From Labilibaculum sp. (lineage in GTDB: Bacteria; Bacteroidota; Bacteroidia; Bacteroidales; Marinifilaceae): a stretch of 64,000 bases of DNA. Each line of letters opens with the position of its first letter. The stretch's first letter is position 1. Positions 1 to 8,646 of the stretch are shown here, piece after piece. The translations under genes and the position numbers were made by a program. The DNA lies in assembly GCA_016342745.1 (NCBI GenBank), contig JAEINT010000003.1, positions 248,001-312,000 of the forward strand, written 5' to 3'. The notes under the pieces are model-generated. The model was not told where the DNA came from. It saw nothing but the letters and a program-made list of their open reading frames with translations, and did not search any database.

Positions 1-1
1 T

Positions 2-97
2 TGTGATATTTCAAGAGACCGCATTCTGAGAGCAGGAAAAATGTATTCTAATGGTGATCTCGGTTTTAATTATTTAGAAATTGCCTTTTTAGAGTAA
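2..97 (+). CDS. C-terminal end of an upstream gene (partial)
   Basis: An open frame enters from the left edge and ends at a TAA at 95-97, giving about 31 residues that finish in FNYLEIAFLE. No terminator hairpin is obvious after it. The family is not recognisable from so short a tail. The main reasons to call it are the intact frame from the window edge and a gap of about 200 bp before the next gene. Confidence 0.4.
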   Translation, partial: CDISRDRILRAGKMYSNGDLGFNYLEIAFLE

Positions 98-296
98 TAT
101 TTGTTGCTGATTCAGCTAGTTTCCAATAAATATTACGGTTCGCGTGTTGCGATCTATCCTCATTCAGTTTAATTTACTTAATCGCATACCAATGTGTTGA
201 TTTTATAGGCAAGTTTTTTTACTTTGCAATAGACTAGCCTTATGGCGTAGATCATGATAAAAAGTATTTAAACAAACAACTATATACAAAGAAACC

Positions 297-1328
297 ATGG
301 CAAAAATGAAAGCTCTAGTAAAATCCAAAGCTGAAAAAGGCATGTGGATGGAAGAGGTTGATATTCCTAAAGTTGGAGTAAACGATGTTCTTGTAAAAAT
401 TAGAAAAACAGCTATTTGTGGTACCGATTTACACATTTACAAATGGGATGAATGGGCGCAAAATACCATTAAACCAGGAATGATTATTGGCCACGAATAT
501 GTTGGTGAAGTTGCTGCAATGGGAGAAGGTGTTACTGGTTTTAAAGTTGGAGACCGCGTAACTGGTGAAGGTCATATTGCCTGTGGACACTGCCGTAACT
601 GTCGTCGCGGACGTAAACATGTATGTGAGAACACAGTTGGTATTGGCGTAAATATCGATGGAATTTTTGCTGAATATGCTGCCATACCATCAGCAAATTT
701 GATGAAAATGAGCGACGAGATTGAGGATGAATTGTTGGCCATTATGGATCCATTTGGAAATGCAACACACACAGCGCTTTCGTTTTCAGTTATTGGTGAA
801 GATGTTTTGGTTACAGGTGCTGGTTTAATAGGTTCGATGGCTGTAGCGATTGCTAAATTTGCTGGAGCACGTTATGTTGTTGCTACAGAAACAAATCCTT
901 ACAGAATCGAATTAGCTAAGAAAATGGGTGCAACTCGTGTTGTAAATCCTATGGAAGAAAGCTTAGATGATGTAATTAAGGAATTGGGAATGATCGGATT
1001 TGATATCGGATTGGAATGTTCTGGAGCGCCGGCTGCTTTTAACGATATGGTTTCTCACATGTACAATTCAGGTAAGATTTCATTGCTAGGAATACTTCCT
1101 TCGCAAACAAAAGTGAATTGGAGCGATATTATATTTAAAGGTCTTCAGTTAAAAGGAATTTATGGTCGTGAAATGTACGAAACATGGTACCAAATGGAGC
1201 AAATGTTAATGAGTGGTTTGGATCTTTCTCCAATGATTTCTCACCGTTTTAAAGCAGACGAATTCCAAAAAGGTTTCGATATTATGGAAGAAGGAAATTG
1301 TGGAAAAGTTATTCTTGATTGGGAATAA
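297..1328 (+). CDS. tdh: L-threonine 3-dehydrogenase
   Basis: Zinc-dependent medium-chain dehydrogenase that oxidises L-threonine to 2-amino-3-ketobutyrate with NAD+ in the cytoplasm, the first step of threonine breakdown to glycine and acetyl-CoA. The 343 residues match the usual family length and align by eye with E. coli Tdh throughout. Visible features are the catalytic-zinc segment [23 protein letters not shown], the structural-zinc cluster [15 protein letters not shown], the Rossmann glycine motif GAGLIG and the C-terminal GKVILDWE. The ATG at 297 is chosen; a second ATG two codons later (MKAL) corresponds to the E. coli start. The expected partner kbl (2-amino-3-ketobutyrate ligase) is not in the window downstream. 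The last ~150 bp, with the terminator, occur again at 14207-14361. Confidence 0.96.
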   Translation: MAKMKALVKSKAEKGMWMEEVDIPKVGVNDVLVKIRKTAICGTDLHIYKWDEWAQNTIKPGMIIGHEYVGEVAAMGEGVTGFKVGDRVTGEGHIACGHCRNCRRGRKHVCENTVGIGVNIDGIFAEYAAIPSANLMKMSDEIEDELLAIMDPFGNATHTALSFSVIGEDVLVTGAGLIGSMAVAIAKFAGARYVVATETNPYRIELAKKMGATRVVNPMEESLDDVIKELGMIGFDIGLECSGAPAAFNDMVSHMYNSGKISLLGILPSQTKVNWSDIIFKGLQLKGIYGREMYETWYQMEQMLMSGLDLSPMISHRFKADEFQKGFDIMEEGNCGKVILDWE

Positions 1329-1351
1329 ATTTGTGCAGATAAAATAGATAT

Positions 1352-1381
1352 GAGGCCGACTTTATAGTTGGCCTTTTTTTG
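1352..1381 (+). terminator. Intrinsic terminator of tdh
   Basis: AGGCCGAC and GTTGGCCT pair around TTTATA and are followed by seven T. An almost identical copy lies at 14332-14361. Confidence 0.85.
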
Positions 1382-1418
1382 TGCTAAAAAAATATTTTGG
1401 GTTTTCATTATTTACACT

Positions 1419-1436
1419 TAGGTTAATTAAGGTTAA
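1419..1436 (+). promoter_or_regulatory. GGTTAA direct-repeat motif upstream of secreted thioredoxin
   Basis: TAGGTTAATTAAGGTTAA contains GGTTAA twice, ten bases apart start to start, around a TTAATTAA palindrome. The same 18 bases occur at 35573-35590, upstream of the paralogous thioredoxin gene at 35676 and at a similar distance (about 100 bp). It is absent before the third paralog at 21941. A shared operator is inferred; it could also be residue of the duplication that made the paralogs. Confidence 0.5.
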
Positions 1437-1533
1437 AAAATCAATCTTCATTCACTCATTTGTTGAAAAAGATTGTCTTAAGAGTATAATTTGAAATTTA
1501 AACTAGGCTAACACCTTTAAAATTAAACTCAAA

Positions 1534-2745
1534 ATGAAAAAAGTACTAGGAGTAATAGTAGCATTGTTTTTATGTAGTAGTGTATTTTCTCAAGGAATTG
1601 CATTCGAGCATGGAACATTTGTCGAAACATTGGCTAAAGCTAAAAAAGAAAATAAAATGGTTTTTATGGATTGTTACACCACTTGGTGTGGTCCATGTAA
1701 AATGTTGTCGAAGAATGTATTTCCTCAAAAAGAAGTTGGTGATTATTTTAATGCCAATTTTGTGAGCATTAAAATGGATATGGAAAAAGGAGAAGGAATT
1801 GAGCTTCTAAAGAAATATGGAGTTAAAGCTTTTCCAACCTTACTTTTTATGGATGCAAATGGTAAAGTAGTACACACGAAAGTAGGTGGTGGCGATGCTG
1901 CAGGATTAATTGAAGAAGCTAAAATTGCAGGTGATCCATCAAAGCAAATTGGAGCTCTTGAAAAAAGATATGCTGATGGAGAACGTAATCCGAAATTTAT
2001 CGCTCAATATGTGAAAGCATTACAATCTGCATACAAAACAGAAGAACTAGCGCCTGTAGGTAAAGATTTTATTGCAAACTGTCCTAAAGAAAAATTAGGA
2101 AGTGTAGAGGCTTTCACTATTATTGCTTATTCTGAAGCACTTGATTTTGGAACTGACGCTTATAAATACCTTGTTGCAAACAAAGATGCAATTATTGCTA
2201 CAGAGGGAATTGGGCAAGAAAGTTATGATGCGGTTATAGGAGGTACCATTAATAAATATGTTGGTGATGTTGCAACAAATGGCAGTTTAGAAGAACTAAA
2301 AGATGCTATTGCTAAGGCGAAGAAAGATTTCTCTTCTCCGCAACAACAACGAATGGAGGATAATTGGTATTCTACTTACTACATGGCTCATAAAGAATAT
2401 GGCACTTGGTTCGATAAGCAGATTGAAGCAGCAAAAAACACAATGGAAACCAATAAGAGAATGGGAAGTAGTATGATTATTAATGCTACTTACAGAGTTT
2501 CTATGGACCCAGCTTTCGAAAGTGCTGGAATTTACGGAAAAGCAATTACTGCTGTTGAAAGTTTATTGAAAGAAGATAGTGAAATGTTGGCTGGTTATTA
2601 CTGTTTAGCTTCTTTGTATAAAAAGCAAAATAACAAAGCAAAAGCATTACAAAACATCAATACCTTTATTTCACAAAGTGAGGCTAAGGGAGCACCTAGT
2701 GATGCTCGCGTTACTAAATTGAAAGAAGAAATCGAGAGCATGTAA
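1534..2745 (+). CDS. Secreted thioredoxin-fold protein with helical C-terminal region (paralog 1)
   Basis: The 403-residue protein begins with a signal peptide ending near VFSQG, so it is probably periplasmic. Residues ~25-140 form a thioredoxin domain with the redox motif TTWCGPCK and the cis-proline loop AFPTLLF. Residues ~150-403 lack a recognised active site and look helical; the last ~60 residues resemble a TPR-like helix pair. It is the first of three paralogs (also 21941 and 35676) sharing the whole architecture and the DCYTTWCGPCK motif. A role in thiol/disulfide exchange or reduction of imported substrates is inferred from the WCGPC motif and from the neighbouring SusCD loci. It has its own terminator and a GGTTAA-repeat motif upstream, so it is probably a single transcription unit. 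Confidence 0.85.
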   Translation: MKKVLGVIVALFLCSSVFSQGIAFEHGTFVETLAKAKKENKMVFMDCYTTWCGPCKMLSKNVFPQKEVGDYFNANFVSIKMDMEKGEGIELLKKYGVKAFPTLLFMDANGKVVHTKVGGGDAAGLIEEAKIAGDPSKQIGALEKRYADGERNPKFIAQYVKALQSAYKTEELAPVGKDFIANCPKEKLGSVEAFTIIAYSEALDFGTDAYKYLVANKDAIIATEGIGQESYDAVIGGTINKYVGDVATNGSLEELKDAIAKAKKDFSSPQQQRMEDNWYSTYYMAHKEYGTWFDKQIEAAKNTMETNKRMGSSMIINATYRVSMDPAFESAGIYGKAITAVESLLKEDSEMLAGYYCLASLYKKQNNKAKALQNINTFISQSEAKGAPSDARVTKLKEEIESM

Positions 2746-2773
2746 TCGTAATTAGTATTTCTGAATTAGAATG

Positions 2774-2802
2774 AAGCCATCCGCAGGGATGGCTTTTGTT
2801 TT
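2774..2802 (+). terminator. Intrinsic terminator after thioredoxin paralog 1
   Basis: AAGCCATCC and GGATGGCTT pair around a GCAG tetraloop, followed by a T-rich run. Confidence 0.8.
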
Positions 2803-2888
2803 TACAGATAATTCCTTTATCACAAAATAATTGGATACAGGCTGCAGGTAGTCGTAAAGACAATTTTTTCTATAAAAAAATATTTTCC

Positions 2889-2919
2889 TTCACCCATTTT
2901 TAAATTTTCTTGTGTAAGT
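2889..2919 (+). promoter_or_regulatory. Candidate ECF-sigma promoter of sigma gene 1
   Basis: TTCACCCAT followed by TTGTGTAAGT, with the CACCC and TTGTG elements starting 19 bases apart (2891 and 2910). A near copy with the same spacing stands before fecR 1 at 3642-3672. This suggests the sigma factor drives both its own gene and that of its anti-sigma. Inference from motif recurrence; no transcription data. Confidence 0.5.
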
Positions 2920-2960
2920 TGGTAGGGATTTGAATATTCTAAAATACTAGTTAACGCAAT

Positions 2961-3494
2961 TTGTCGAGATTACTGCTAAATAAAACCAATTTTGAAGAAC
3001 TGTTTAAAGAAAATTATGACAGTTTGTTTTACTATGCTTATAGCATTGTGAACGATGATGAATTGGCTAAAGATTTGGTTAATGATTCTTTTGAAGAAAT
3101 CTGGAACAGACGGAAGAAGTTGGATGTTTCTTACTCCATAAAATCATTTCTCTATCGGGTCGTAAAAAATAGGTGTTTAAATCATTTGAAAAAGCAAGAA
3201 GTGGAACAAAAGTACATCGACAGAGCCAAGCATACTAATGCAGGGCAAGATGAATTCAGAGACTATGAGCCTGTAATGGCAGAAATCATGAAAGCCATTG
3301 AGCAATTGCCCGAACAGGGAAGAAAGGTGTTTACCAAATGCTTTATCGAAAATTTAAGCTATAAAGAAGCCGCAGAGGAATTAAACGTTTCCGTTAATAC
3401 CATTAAGACTCATGTAAAAAGCTCCTTAAAAAGATTGAGGAATGATTTAGACAAAGAATCATTGTTGTTCTTTCTTCTATTTAAAAAAGAGTAA
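2961..3494 (+). CDS. ECF (FecI-like) RNA polymerase sigma factor, locus 1
   Basis: The 177-residue sigma-70 family protein has region 2 at residues ~10-75 (FKENYDSLFYYAYSI, LVNDSFEEIW) and region 4 at ~110-165 (LPEQGRKVF, helix-turn-helix with YKEAAEELNVSVNTIKTHV). It would direct RNA polymerase to the SusCD locus once FecR is triggered by receptor occupancy, as in known FecI/FecR systems. The start is a TTG at 2961: an in-frame stop lies ten bases upstream and no ATG is available before region 2. It is followed by fecR, susC and susD on the same strand. The closest relative in the window by eye is the truncated region-4 fragment on the minus strand at 13979. Confidence 0.9.
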   Translation: MSRLLLNKTNFEELFKENYDSLFYYAYSIVNDDELAKDLVNDSFEEIWNRRKKLDVSYSIKSFLYRVVKNRCLNHLKKQEVEQKYIDRAKHTNAGQDEFRDYEPVMAEIMKAIEQLPEQGRKVFTKCFIENLSYKEAAEELNVSVNTIKTHVKSSLKRLRNDLDKESLLFFLLFKKE

Positions 3495-3641
3495 GGGGTA
3501 GAAATATATAGAGGCTGATTGTTATAATTTATAATCTTCTGCAATTTAATTTTCCTTTGACCTAAACATTGGTGCCATTAGCCTCGATAGCTTCCGGAGC
3601 TGCTTCAAAATAATCCTAAAATCATCTTTTTTTCGTTTTTA

Positions 3642-3672
3642 TTCACCCATATTAATTTCTTCTTGTGTTAGT
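3642..3672 (+). promoter_or_regulatory. Candidate ECF-sigma promoter of fecR 1
   Basis: TTCACCCAT and TTGTGTTAGT with starts 19 bases apart (CACCC 3644, TTGTG 3663), nearly the same as 2889-2919. A start site a few bases downstream would place the GTG at 3680 at or before the 5' end of the mRNA, which supports translation from the ATG at 3716. Confidence 0.5.
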
Positions 3673-3715
3673 AGTGTAAGTGGATAGAAAATCACATCAT
3701 TACATTAATATAAAG

Positions 3716-4888
3716 ATGAATTACAATCACGATAAAATAGAAGAGGTCATTCAGGTTCTTCAGGCTCCGAAAGAATATTTATCTGATTTCTTGAATAAGT
3801 ACAAGGACAATAATGAAATGTTGGATTTGTATGAGGAATTTAGGAAATACAAAGAAGCTGGATTAAAACTTGAAAAAATTAATGCTCCTAAAGCAAATTG
3901 GGAGTGGAGCAAGTTAAATTCCAAACTGCACAGGAAACAGCAAAAACTAAAAATGTGGATTGCTGCTGCAAGTATTGTTTTAATCGCTTCAATTTCAACA
4001 CTGCTGACTTTTGAGTATTTTATTGGAGACCCGCTGCAAATGGCACAGGAAGTGAGTATCGAAAAAGGAAATGCACGGGCAGTATTGATTACCTCCTCGG
4101 GACAGGAATACAAATTGGAAGAAGGAGAAATAAGATCCATTGCCGATCAATCTGGCGTGAAGATACAGACAGATTCTAGCAATGTAATTCAGTATTCTAG
4201 CGATGCACTTGCCATGTCGAAACCTGAATTGGCCAACAAGTACAATACGCTAAAAGTTCCGCGTTTGGGCGAATATCAAATTGTGCTATCTGATGGAACC
4301 AAGGTGTGGATCAATTCGGAATCAGAGCTTAAATATCCTGTACACTTCAATCAAAAAGAAAGAGTGGTAGAATTAACAGGAGAAGCCTATTTCGATGTAA
4401 AATCAGATGCTAATCATCCCTTTATCGTAAAAACAAATGGAGTGTATACAAAAGTATTGGGCACGGAGTTTAATGTAAGCTCTTATCCAAGCGAAGACTT
4501 GAACATTACTTTGGTTGAAGGTAGTGTTGCCTTAAATCAGGATTTTTCAAAAGAAGCAATTCTTTTGAAGCCAGGAGAGAATGCCAATCGGAAACAAGGT
4601 GAGAATAAAATTAGCGTATCTAAGGTTGATGTAAAGAAATACATTGCATGGCGCGATGGCTATTTCTATTTCAAAAAAGAAAGATTAGAAGATATTCTTT
4701 TGAAGCTGGAACGATGGTATGATTTTAAAGTGTTCTATCAAAATCCGGATGTGAAGGATTATCAGTTTAAAATGAGAGCGGATAGAAATCAGGAATTTAA
4801 TTACATCGTCAGTAGGTTGGAGCAGACTGGCAGAATTTCAATAGAAGTTAATGGGAATGTAATTGTTGTATCTGATGTACAACGTTAA
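3716..4888 (+). CDS. FecR-type anti-sigma factor, locus 1
   Basis: Inner-membrane anti-sigma factor predicted to hold the adjacent ECF sigma factor and to relay the signal from the SusC STN domain. From the ATG at 3716 it is 390 residues: a cytoplasmic N-terminus, one transmembrane helix at ~80-100 (MWIAAASIVLIASISTLL), and a periplasmic FecR domain with LSDGTKVWINSESELKYP and a conserved VLGTEFNVSSYP. The C-terminal ~80 residues (WRDGYFYFKKERLEDILLKL) match the usual domain found after FecR in Bacteroidota. An in-frame GTG at 3680 is possible but overlaps the probable promoter. The gene is followed by a ~96 bp gap with two hairpins before susC. Confidence 0.9.
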   Translation: MNYNHDKIEEVIQVLQAPKEYLSDFLNKYKDNNEMLDLYEEFRKYKEAGLKLEKINAPKANWEWSKLNSKLHRKQQKLKMWIAAASIVLIASISTLLTFEYFIGDPLQMAQEVSIEKGNARAVLITSSGQEYKLEEGEIRSIADQSGVKIQTDSSNVIQYSSDALAMSKPELANKYNTLKVPRLGEYQIVLSDGTKVWINSESELKYPVHFNQKERVVELTGEAYFDVKSDANHPFIVKTNGVYTKVLGTEFNVSSYPSEDLNITLVEGSVALNQDFSKEAILLKPGENANRKQGENKISVSKVDVKKYIAWRDGYFYFKKERLEDILLKLERWYDFKVFYQNPDVKDYQFKMRADRNQEFNYIVSRLEQTGRISIEVNGNVIVVSDVQR

Positions 4889-4899
4889 AATGAATCAAA

Positions 4900-4972
4900 T
4901 AAAAAAGGGATAGTTGGAGCTATCCCTAAAATAACCGTTCATCCTTGGAGGGATGAGCAATTGTTTAATCAT
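4900..4972 (-). ncRNA. Candidate cis-antisense sRNA in the susC 1 leader
   Basis: Read on the minus strand, TAAATTTG (4985-4978) fits the Bacteroidota -7 box TAnnTTTG and would start a transcript near 4972. Then come a stem of about 8 bp (4937-4944 with 4951-4958), an 8-bp stem (4906-4913 with 4920-4927) and a T-run (complement of 4901-4906). The result is an RNA of about 70 nt with an intrinsic terminator, antisense to the susC leader. On the plus strand both loops read TTGGAG. No -33 TTTG is visible. The layout recurs at 16725 and 29221. It resembles the DonS-type antisense RNAs described for Bacteroides polysaccharide loci; that link is inference. The hairpins could instead act only in the sense mRNA. 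Confidence 0.5.
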
Positions 4973-4984
4973 CATTACAAATTT

Positions 4985-7900
4985 ATGAAAAAAAAACTAA
5001 CCCACCTTATTCCATCTTGGAATAGGGAGAAAACCCGACAGTGGCTTATGAGACTTACTGTATTAAAAATGGTTTTATTGATGAGTTTACTAACATCTTA
5101 CGGACGTGTAAATTCACAAATGATCATCTCTAATTTAAAACTTCAAGAAGTTGAACTTTCTGAAGCTTTACAAAAGATAGAAGAACAGACAGATTATGAC
5201 TTTGTATTTTCTTACGATGATGTTGAGGGATATAAAGTATCAGTTGATTTGGAATCAGCAAGTTTAGAAGAATGTTTGGAGATAGTTCTTCATGAATTAC
5301 CATTTGTATATGATACAGACGGTGATGTGGTGATTGTTTCTTATAAAAAACCTTTGCCTGTTGTTAAGGAAGAGCAAGAAAAGAAAACCATACAAGGAAA
5401 GGTTACCGATAAAGATGGTATTCCTCTTCCAGGTGTTTCTGTTGTAATAAAAGGTACAAATATAGGTATGGCAACTGACATTAATGGAGAGTATACCATG
5501 GTGTTAGATGTAGTTAATCCAATATTGGTTTATTCTTTTGTTGGAATGTTACCGCAGGAAATTAGTATTATGCAGCAAAAGATACAAGATGTTACTTTGC
5601 TATATGATTCGGAGCAGATGGCTGAGGTAGTTGTTACAGGTTACCAAACTCTATCAAAGGAAAGAGCCACTGGTTCATTTGAAAAAGTGAGTAGTGCTCA
5701 GATTGATAAACCATCTTCTAATATTTCAGAACGATTGGTTGGTCAAATGGCTGGTGTACAGGCTACTGTTAATGCTGATGGTAGTGTCGATTTTGAGATT
5801 CGTGGTCAATCAAGTCTGTTTGCAGAGGCCAAACCTCTTATTGTAATTGATGGATTTCCATTAACTCAAGAGGACGAAGATGATTGGGATAATACTGATG
5901 GTAATAACTTTAAGTTTGATCCATTCGCCACTATTAATCCTAACGATATTGAGTCTGTTACAGTGTTGAAAGATGCTGCGGCGGCTTCTATTTGGGGAGC
6001 AAGATCGGCTAATGGTGTAATTGTAATTACAACTAAAAAAGCTAAAAAGGGACAAGTAAATGTTGATGTATCTTCATTTATGAAGTTTTCTCCTAAACTT
6101 GATCTTGATTACGCAAGACAACAAGGATCTTCGGCCGATCGAATTGCATGGGAAAAAGAAGCTGTTGAATCTAATTTCTTTGGAAGGGGTGGTCTTCCTA
6201 CGGCTTCACCTTACTCATTTCAATATGGACAATCGCAAGGAATTAATACGATGGTTTTTGACGGGCTTGATAATAATCCTGAAATAGCAAGGTTGGCTAG
6301 TTTAGATAATAGAAAGCAAATTGAAGATTATTTACTTCAAACTCCGATAACTCAGCAGCACAATATCAATATTTCTGGTGGTAGTGAAGCAATTCAGCAT
6401 AGAATGTCTGTGATGTACGAGGAGGCAAAAGACTATTTTAAGGAAAATAAGAACAATAAATTCATGGTAAATTACAAGACCAATGCTAAAATTACCAAAT
6501 GGATGGATTTTGATTTCTCTGGAATGATTCAATCTGGAACGAGAACTACCAATGGTATCGATTTGGCTGAGATAAATAAGCTGGCTCCATATGATATGTT
6601 GGTTAATGCAGATGGCAGTTTAAATGATTTGAACCACTTAAAATATTTAAAGCCAGTGGTTGATAATCTTCCTCAAGAGATTTTTCCTTATTCGGATTTT
6701 TCTTATAATCCGATTACTGAAATTAAAAACAGAGAAAGAACTTCTAAGGATTTTAATGCTAGATTACAGGCAGGACTGACTCTGAAGTTAATGGAAGGCC
6801 TAAAGTTTAATTCGAAGGTACAATACGAAAGTTATACTAAAAGAGACAGAGCTCTTTATAATGAGAATACCTTCTTTGTTAGGGATCTAATTAATAGAAC
6901 TTCGACTTGGAATGGAGACTCAAATGTTTCACCTGATCCAAATTTACCATTAGGCGAAATGTTATACTTAGAGGGGTCTGGATTTAATGGTCCCAATGCT
7001 CATTTGTATGAAGTGAAGTCAACTCTCTTAAGTAATCAGCTTTCTTTTAATCGCACTTTTAATGAAAAACATTCGATTAATGCTTTAATTGGTACTGAAA
7101 CCTTATCTAAAGAGATTAATACAACTAAAAACCCGAATACATTTGGATATAATGATAATAATTTAAGTGTAGGTATTTTCCCGCATTTGCCTGTATCAAA
7201 CATTATTCCTTGGATGTATTCAGCGCGCAGCTTGCCGGGCTTAATGAAGTATACTAATAAATACACATCTACTCAAGATCGTTTTTTCTCATTGTATGGT
7301 GTTGCTTCATATACCTATAATGATAAGTATACTTTTTCTGCGAGTGTTAGAACCGATGCATCTAATATGATTACCGATGATCCAAAGTATCGTTATTCGC
7401 CATTTTGGTCTATTGGTGGATCATGGCAAATGCATAAGGAGTCATTTATGAAAGAAGTTGATTGGCTAGACCGATTAAATGTTAGATCAACATTTGGATA
7501 TAATGGTAATATTGACAGATCAACATCTTTTAAACCATTAGTTGATATTAATACAACACCAAATCCTTATACAGGAGAATTATCATCTGAGATAAGTAGT
7601 TATGGAAATCCTACATTACGTTGGGAAAAGACAGCTCAACTTGATATTGCTGTGGATTTTTCTGTGTTAAAAGGGAAATTATATGGTACAATCGATTTTT
7701 ATAACAAGAAAAGTACAGATCTAGTTGTTAATAAGTCAATTCCATCCGCTTATGGAACTAAGACTGTAAAACTGAATTATGGTGAGATGTTGAATCGTGG
7801 TATTGAATTAAAACTGGGAACTACACTTCCAATTCTGGGAAGAGATATCGTTTGGACTGGTAATGCGACATTCTCATACAATAAGAATGAAATTAAAACG

Positions 7901-8635
7901 TTCGCCAAGACAAATTACTTTGAATATGAATTGTTAGGCGGTGGCACATCTGCATATATGGAAGGCAAAAATGCCAATGCCCTATGGGCAAAGGAATATG
8001 CAGGAATGTCTAATTTTGGTTCAGATGCTTCACCCTATTTCGCACCTGCATTTTATGGTCCTGATGGGGATAAAATTAGTGTAGAATCGTATATAAGAAG
8101 TGCAAATGCACATACGTACTTAAAAGATGTTGGTACTACTGTGGCTCCTTATTGGGCTGGATTCTCAAACAGCTTTAAAATATATGATTTTGATTTCAGT
8201 TTTAACCTTGTTGGGAAATTTGGTCACAAATTTAAAAGAACACCTTTTAATTATCCTTCAATGGGTAAGTATTGGGGACATGGTGCCGTAAATAAATACT
8301 ACTCAGAGGTTTCCGCATCAGATGGTTCAGATATGATCCCAATGTCACCTGAAGGGCAAAATACGCCAAATTTCTTTCGTTGGGGGAGTAATGCAGCCCA
8401 AATGGATTATGTAGTGGAAAACGCATCACATATTAGACTTCAGGAAGTAAATGTGACTTACAATCTTCCAAAAAATCTTTGTAATAAAATAGGTTTGAAA
8501 TCTCTTAGAGTTTATGCACAAGGGAATAACTTAGGTACAATTCTATTTAACGATTATGATGAAGATCCTGAGTATCGATATGGAACTATTAAGCCTCAAA
8601 AGAGTTATACTTTCGGAGTTAAGTTTAATCTGTAA
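4985..8635 (+). CDS. SusC/RagA-type TonB-dependent receptor with STN domain, locus 1
   Basis: Outer-membrane importer of 1,216 residues from the ATG at 4985. Order: signal sequence (~1-45); STN signalling domain (~45-120, LQEVELSEALQKIEEQTDYDF) that contacts FecR; carboxypeptidase-D-like domain (~130-210, GKVTDKDGIPLPGVSVVIKG); a TonB-box-like segment EVVVTGYQTLSKERATGSF; plug domain (VLKDAAAASIWGARSANGVIVI); then a large beta-barrel. The upstream TTG at 4961 is rejected because all three paralogs share CAAATTTATGAAAAAAAA at the ATG. The substrate is unknown: no sugar-degrading gene lies nearby, and the downstream genes are thioredoxin-like. Expression probably depends on the sigma factor at 2961. 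Confidence 0.93.
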   Translation: MKKKLTHLIPSWNREKTRQWLMRLTVLKMVLLMSLLTSYGRVNSQMIISNLKLQEVELSEALQKIEEQTDYDFVFSYDDVEGYKVSVDLESASLEECLEIVLHELPFVYDTDGDVVIVSYKKPLPVVKEEQEKKTIQGKVTDKDGIPLPGVSVVIKGTNIGMATDINGEYTMVLDVVNPILVYSFVGMLPQEISIMQQKIQDVTLLYDSEQMAEVVVTGYQTLSKERATGSFEKVSSAQIDKPSSNISERLVGQMAGVQATVNADGSVDFEIRGQSSLFAEAKPLIVIDGFPLTQEDEDDWDNTDGNNFKFDPFATINPNDIESVTVLKDAAAASIWGARSANGVIVITTKKAKKGQVNVDVSSFMKFSPKLDLDYARQQGSSADRIAWEKEAVESNFFGRGGLPTASPYSFQYGQSQGINTMVFDGLDNNPEIARLASLDNRKQIEDYLLQTPITQQHNINISGGSEAIQHRMSVMYEEAKDYFKENKNNKFMVNYKTNAKITKWMDFDFSGMIQSGTRTTNGIDLAEINKLAPYDMLVNADGSLNDLNHLKYLKPVVDNLPQEIFPYSDFSYNPITEIKNRERTSKDFNARLQAGLTLKLMEGLKFNSKVQYESYTKRDRALYNENTFFVRDLINRTSTWNGDSNVSPDPNLPLGEMLYLEGSGFNGPNAHLYEVKSTLLSNQLSFNRTFNEKHSINALIGTETLSKEINTTKNPNTFGYNDNNLSVGIFPHLPVSNIIPWMYSARSLPGLMKYTNKYTSTQDRFFSLYGVASYTYNDKYTFSASVRTDASNMITDDPKYRYSPFWSIGGSWQMHKESFMKEVDWLDRLNVRSTFGYNGNIDRSTSFKPLVDINTTPNPYTGELSSEISSYGNPTLRWEKTAQLDIAVDFSVLKGKLYGTIDFYNKKSTDLVVNKSIPSAYGTKTVKLNYGEMLNRGIELKLGTTLPILGRDIVWTGNATFSYNKNEIKTFAKTNYFEYELLGGGTSAYMEGKNANALWAKEYAGMSNFGSDASPYFAPAFYGPDGDKISVESYIRSANAHTYLKDVGTTVAPYWAGFSNSFKIYDFDFSFNLVGKFGHKFKRTPFNYPSMGKYWGHGAVNKYYSEVSASDGSDMIPMSPEGQNTPNFFRWGSNAAQMDYVVENASHIRLQEVNVTYNLPKNLCNKIGLKSLRVYAQGNNLGTILFNDYDEDPEYRYGTIKPQKSYTFGVKFNL

Positions 8636-8646
8636 AATTTAAATTG

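Noticed and set aside
3680-3715. GTG start for fecR 1
   Set aside because: It coincides with the predicted transcription start downstream of the CACCC/TTGTG motif; the ATG at 3716 fits better.
4900-4972. Plus-strand terminator between fecR and susC
   Set aside because: No T-run follows the hairpins on the plus strand in any of the three loci; the A-run precedes the stem, so the terminator reading is on the minus strand.
4961-4984. TTG start for susC 1
   Set aside because: The three paralogs share the same context at the ATG (4985, 16814, 29319), and the extra residues are not part of a signal peptide.
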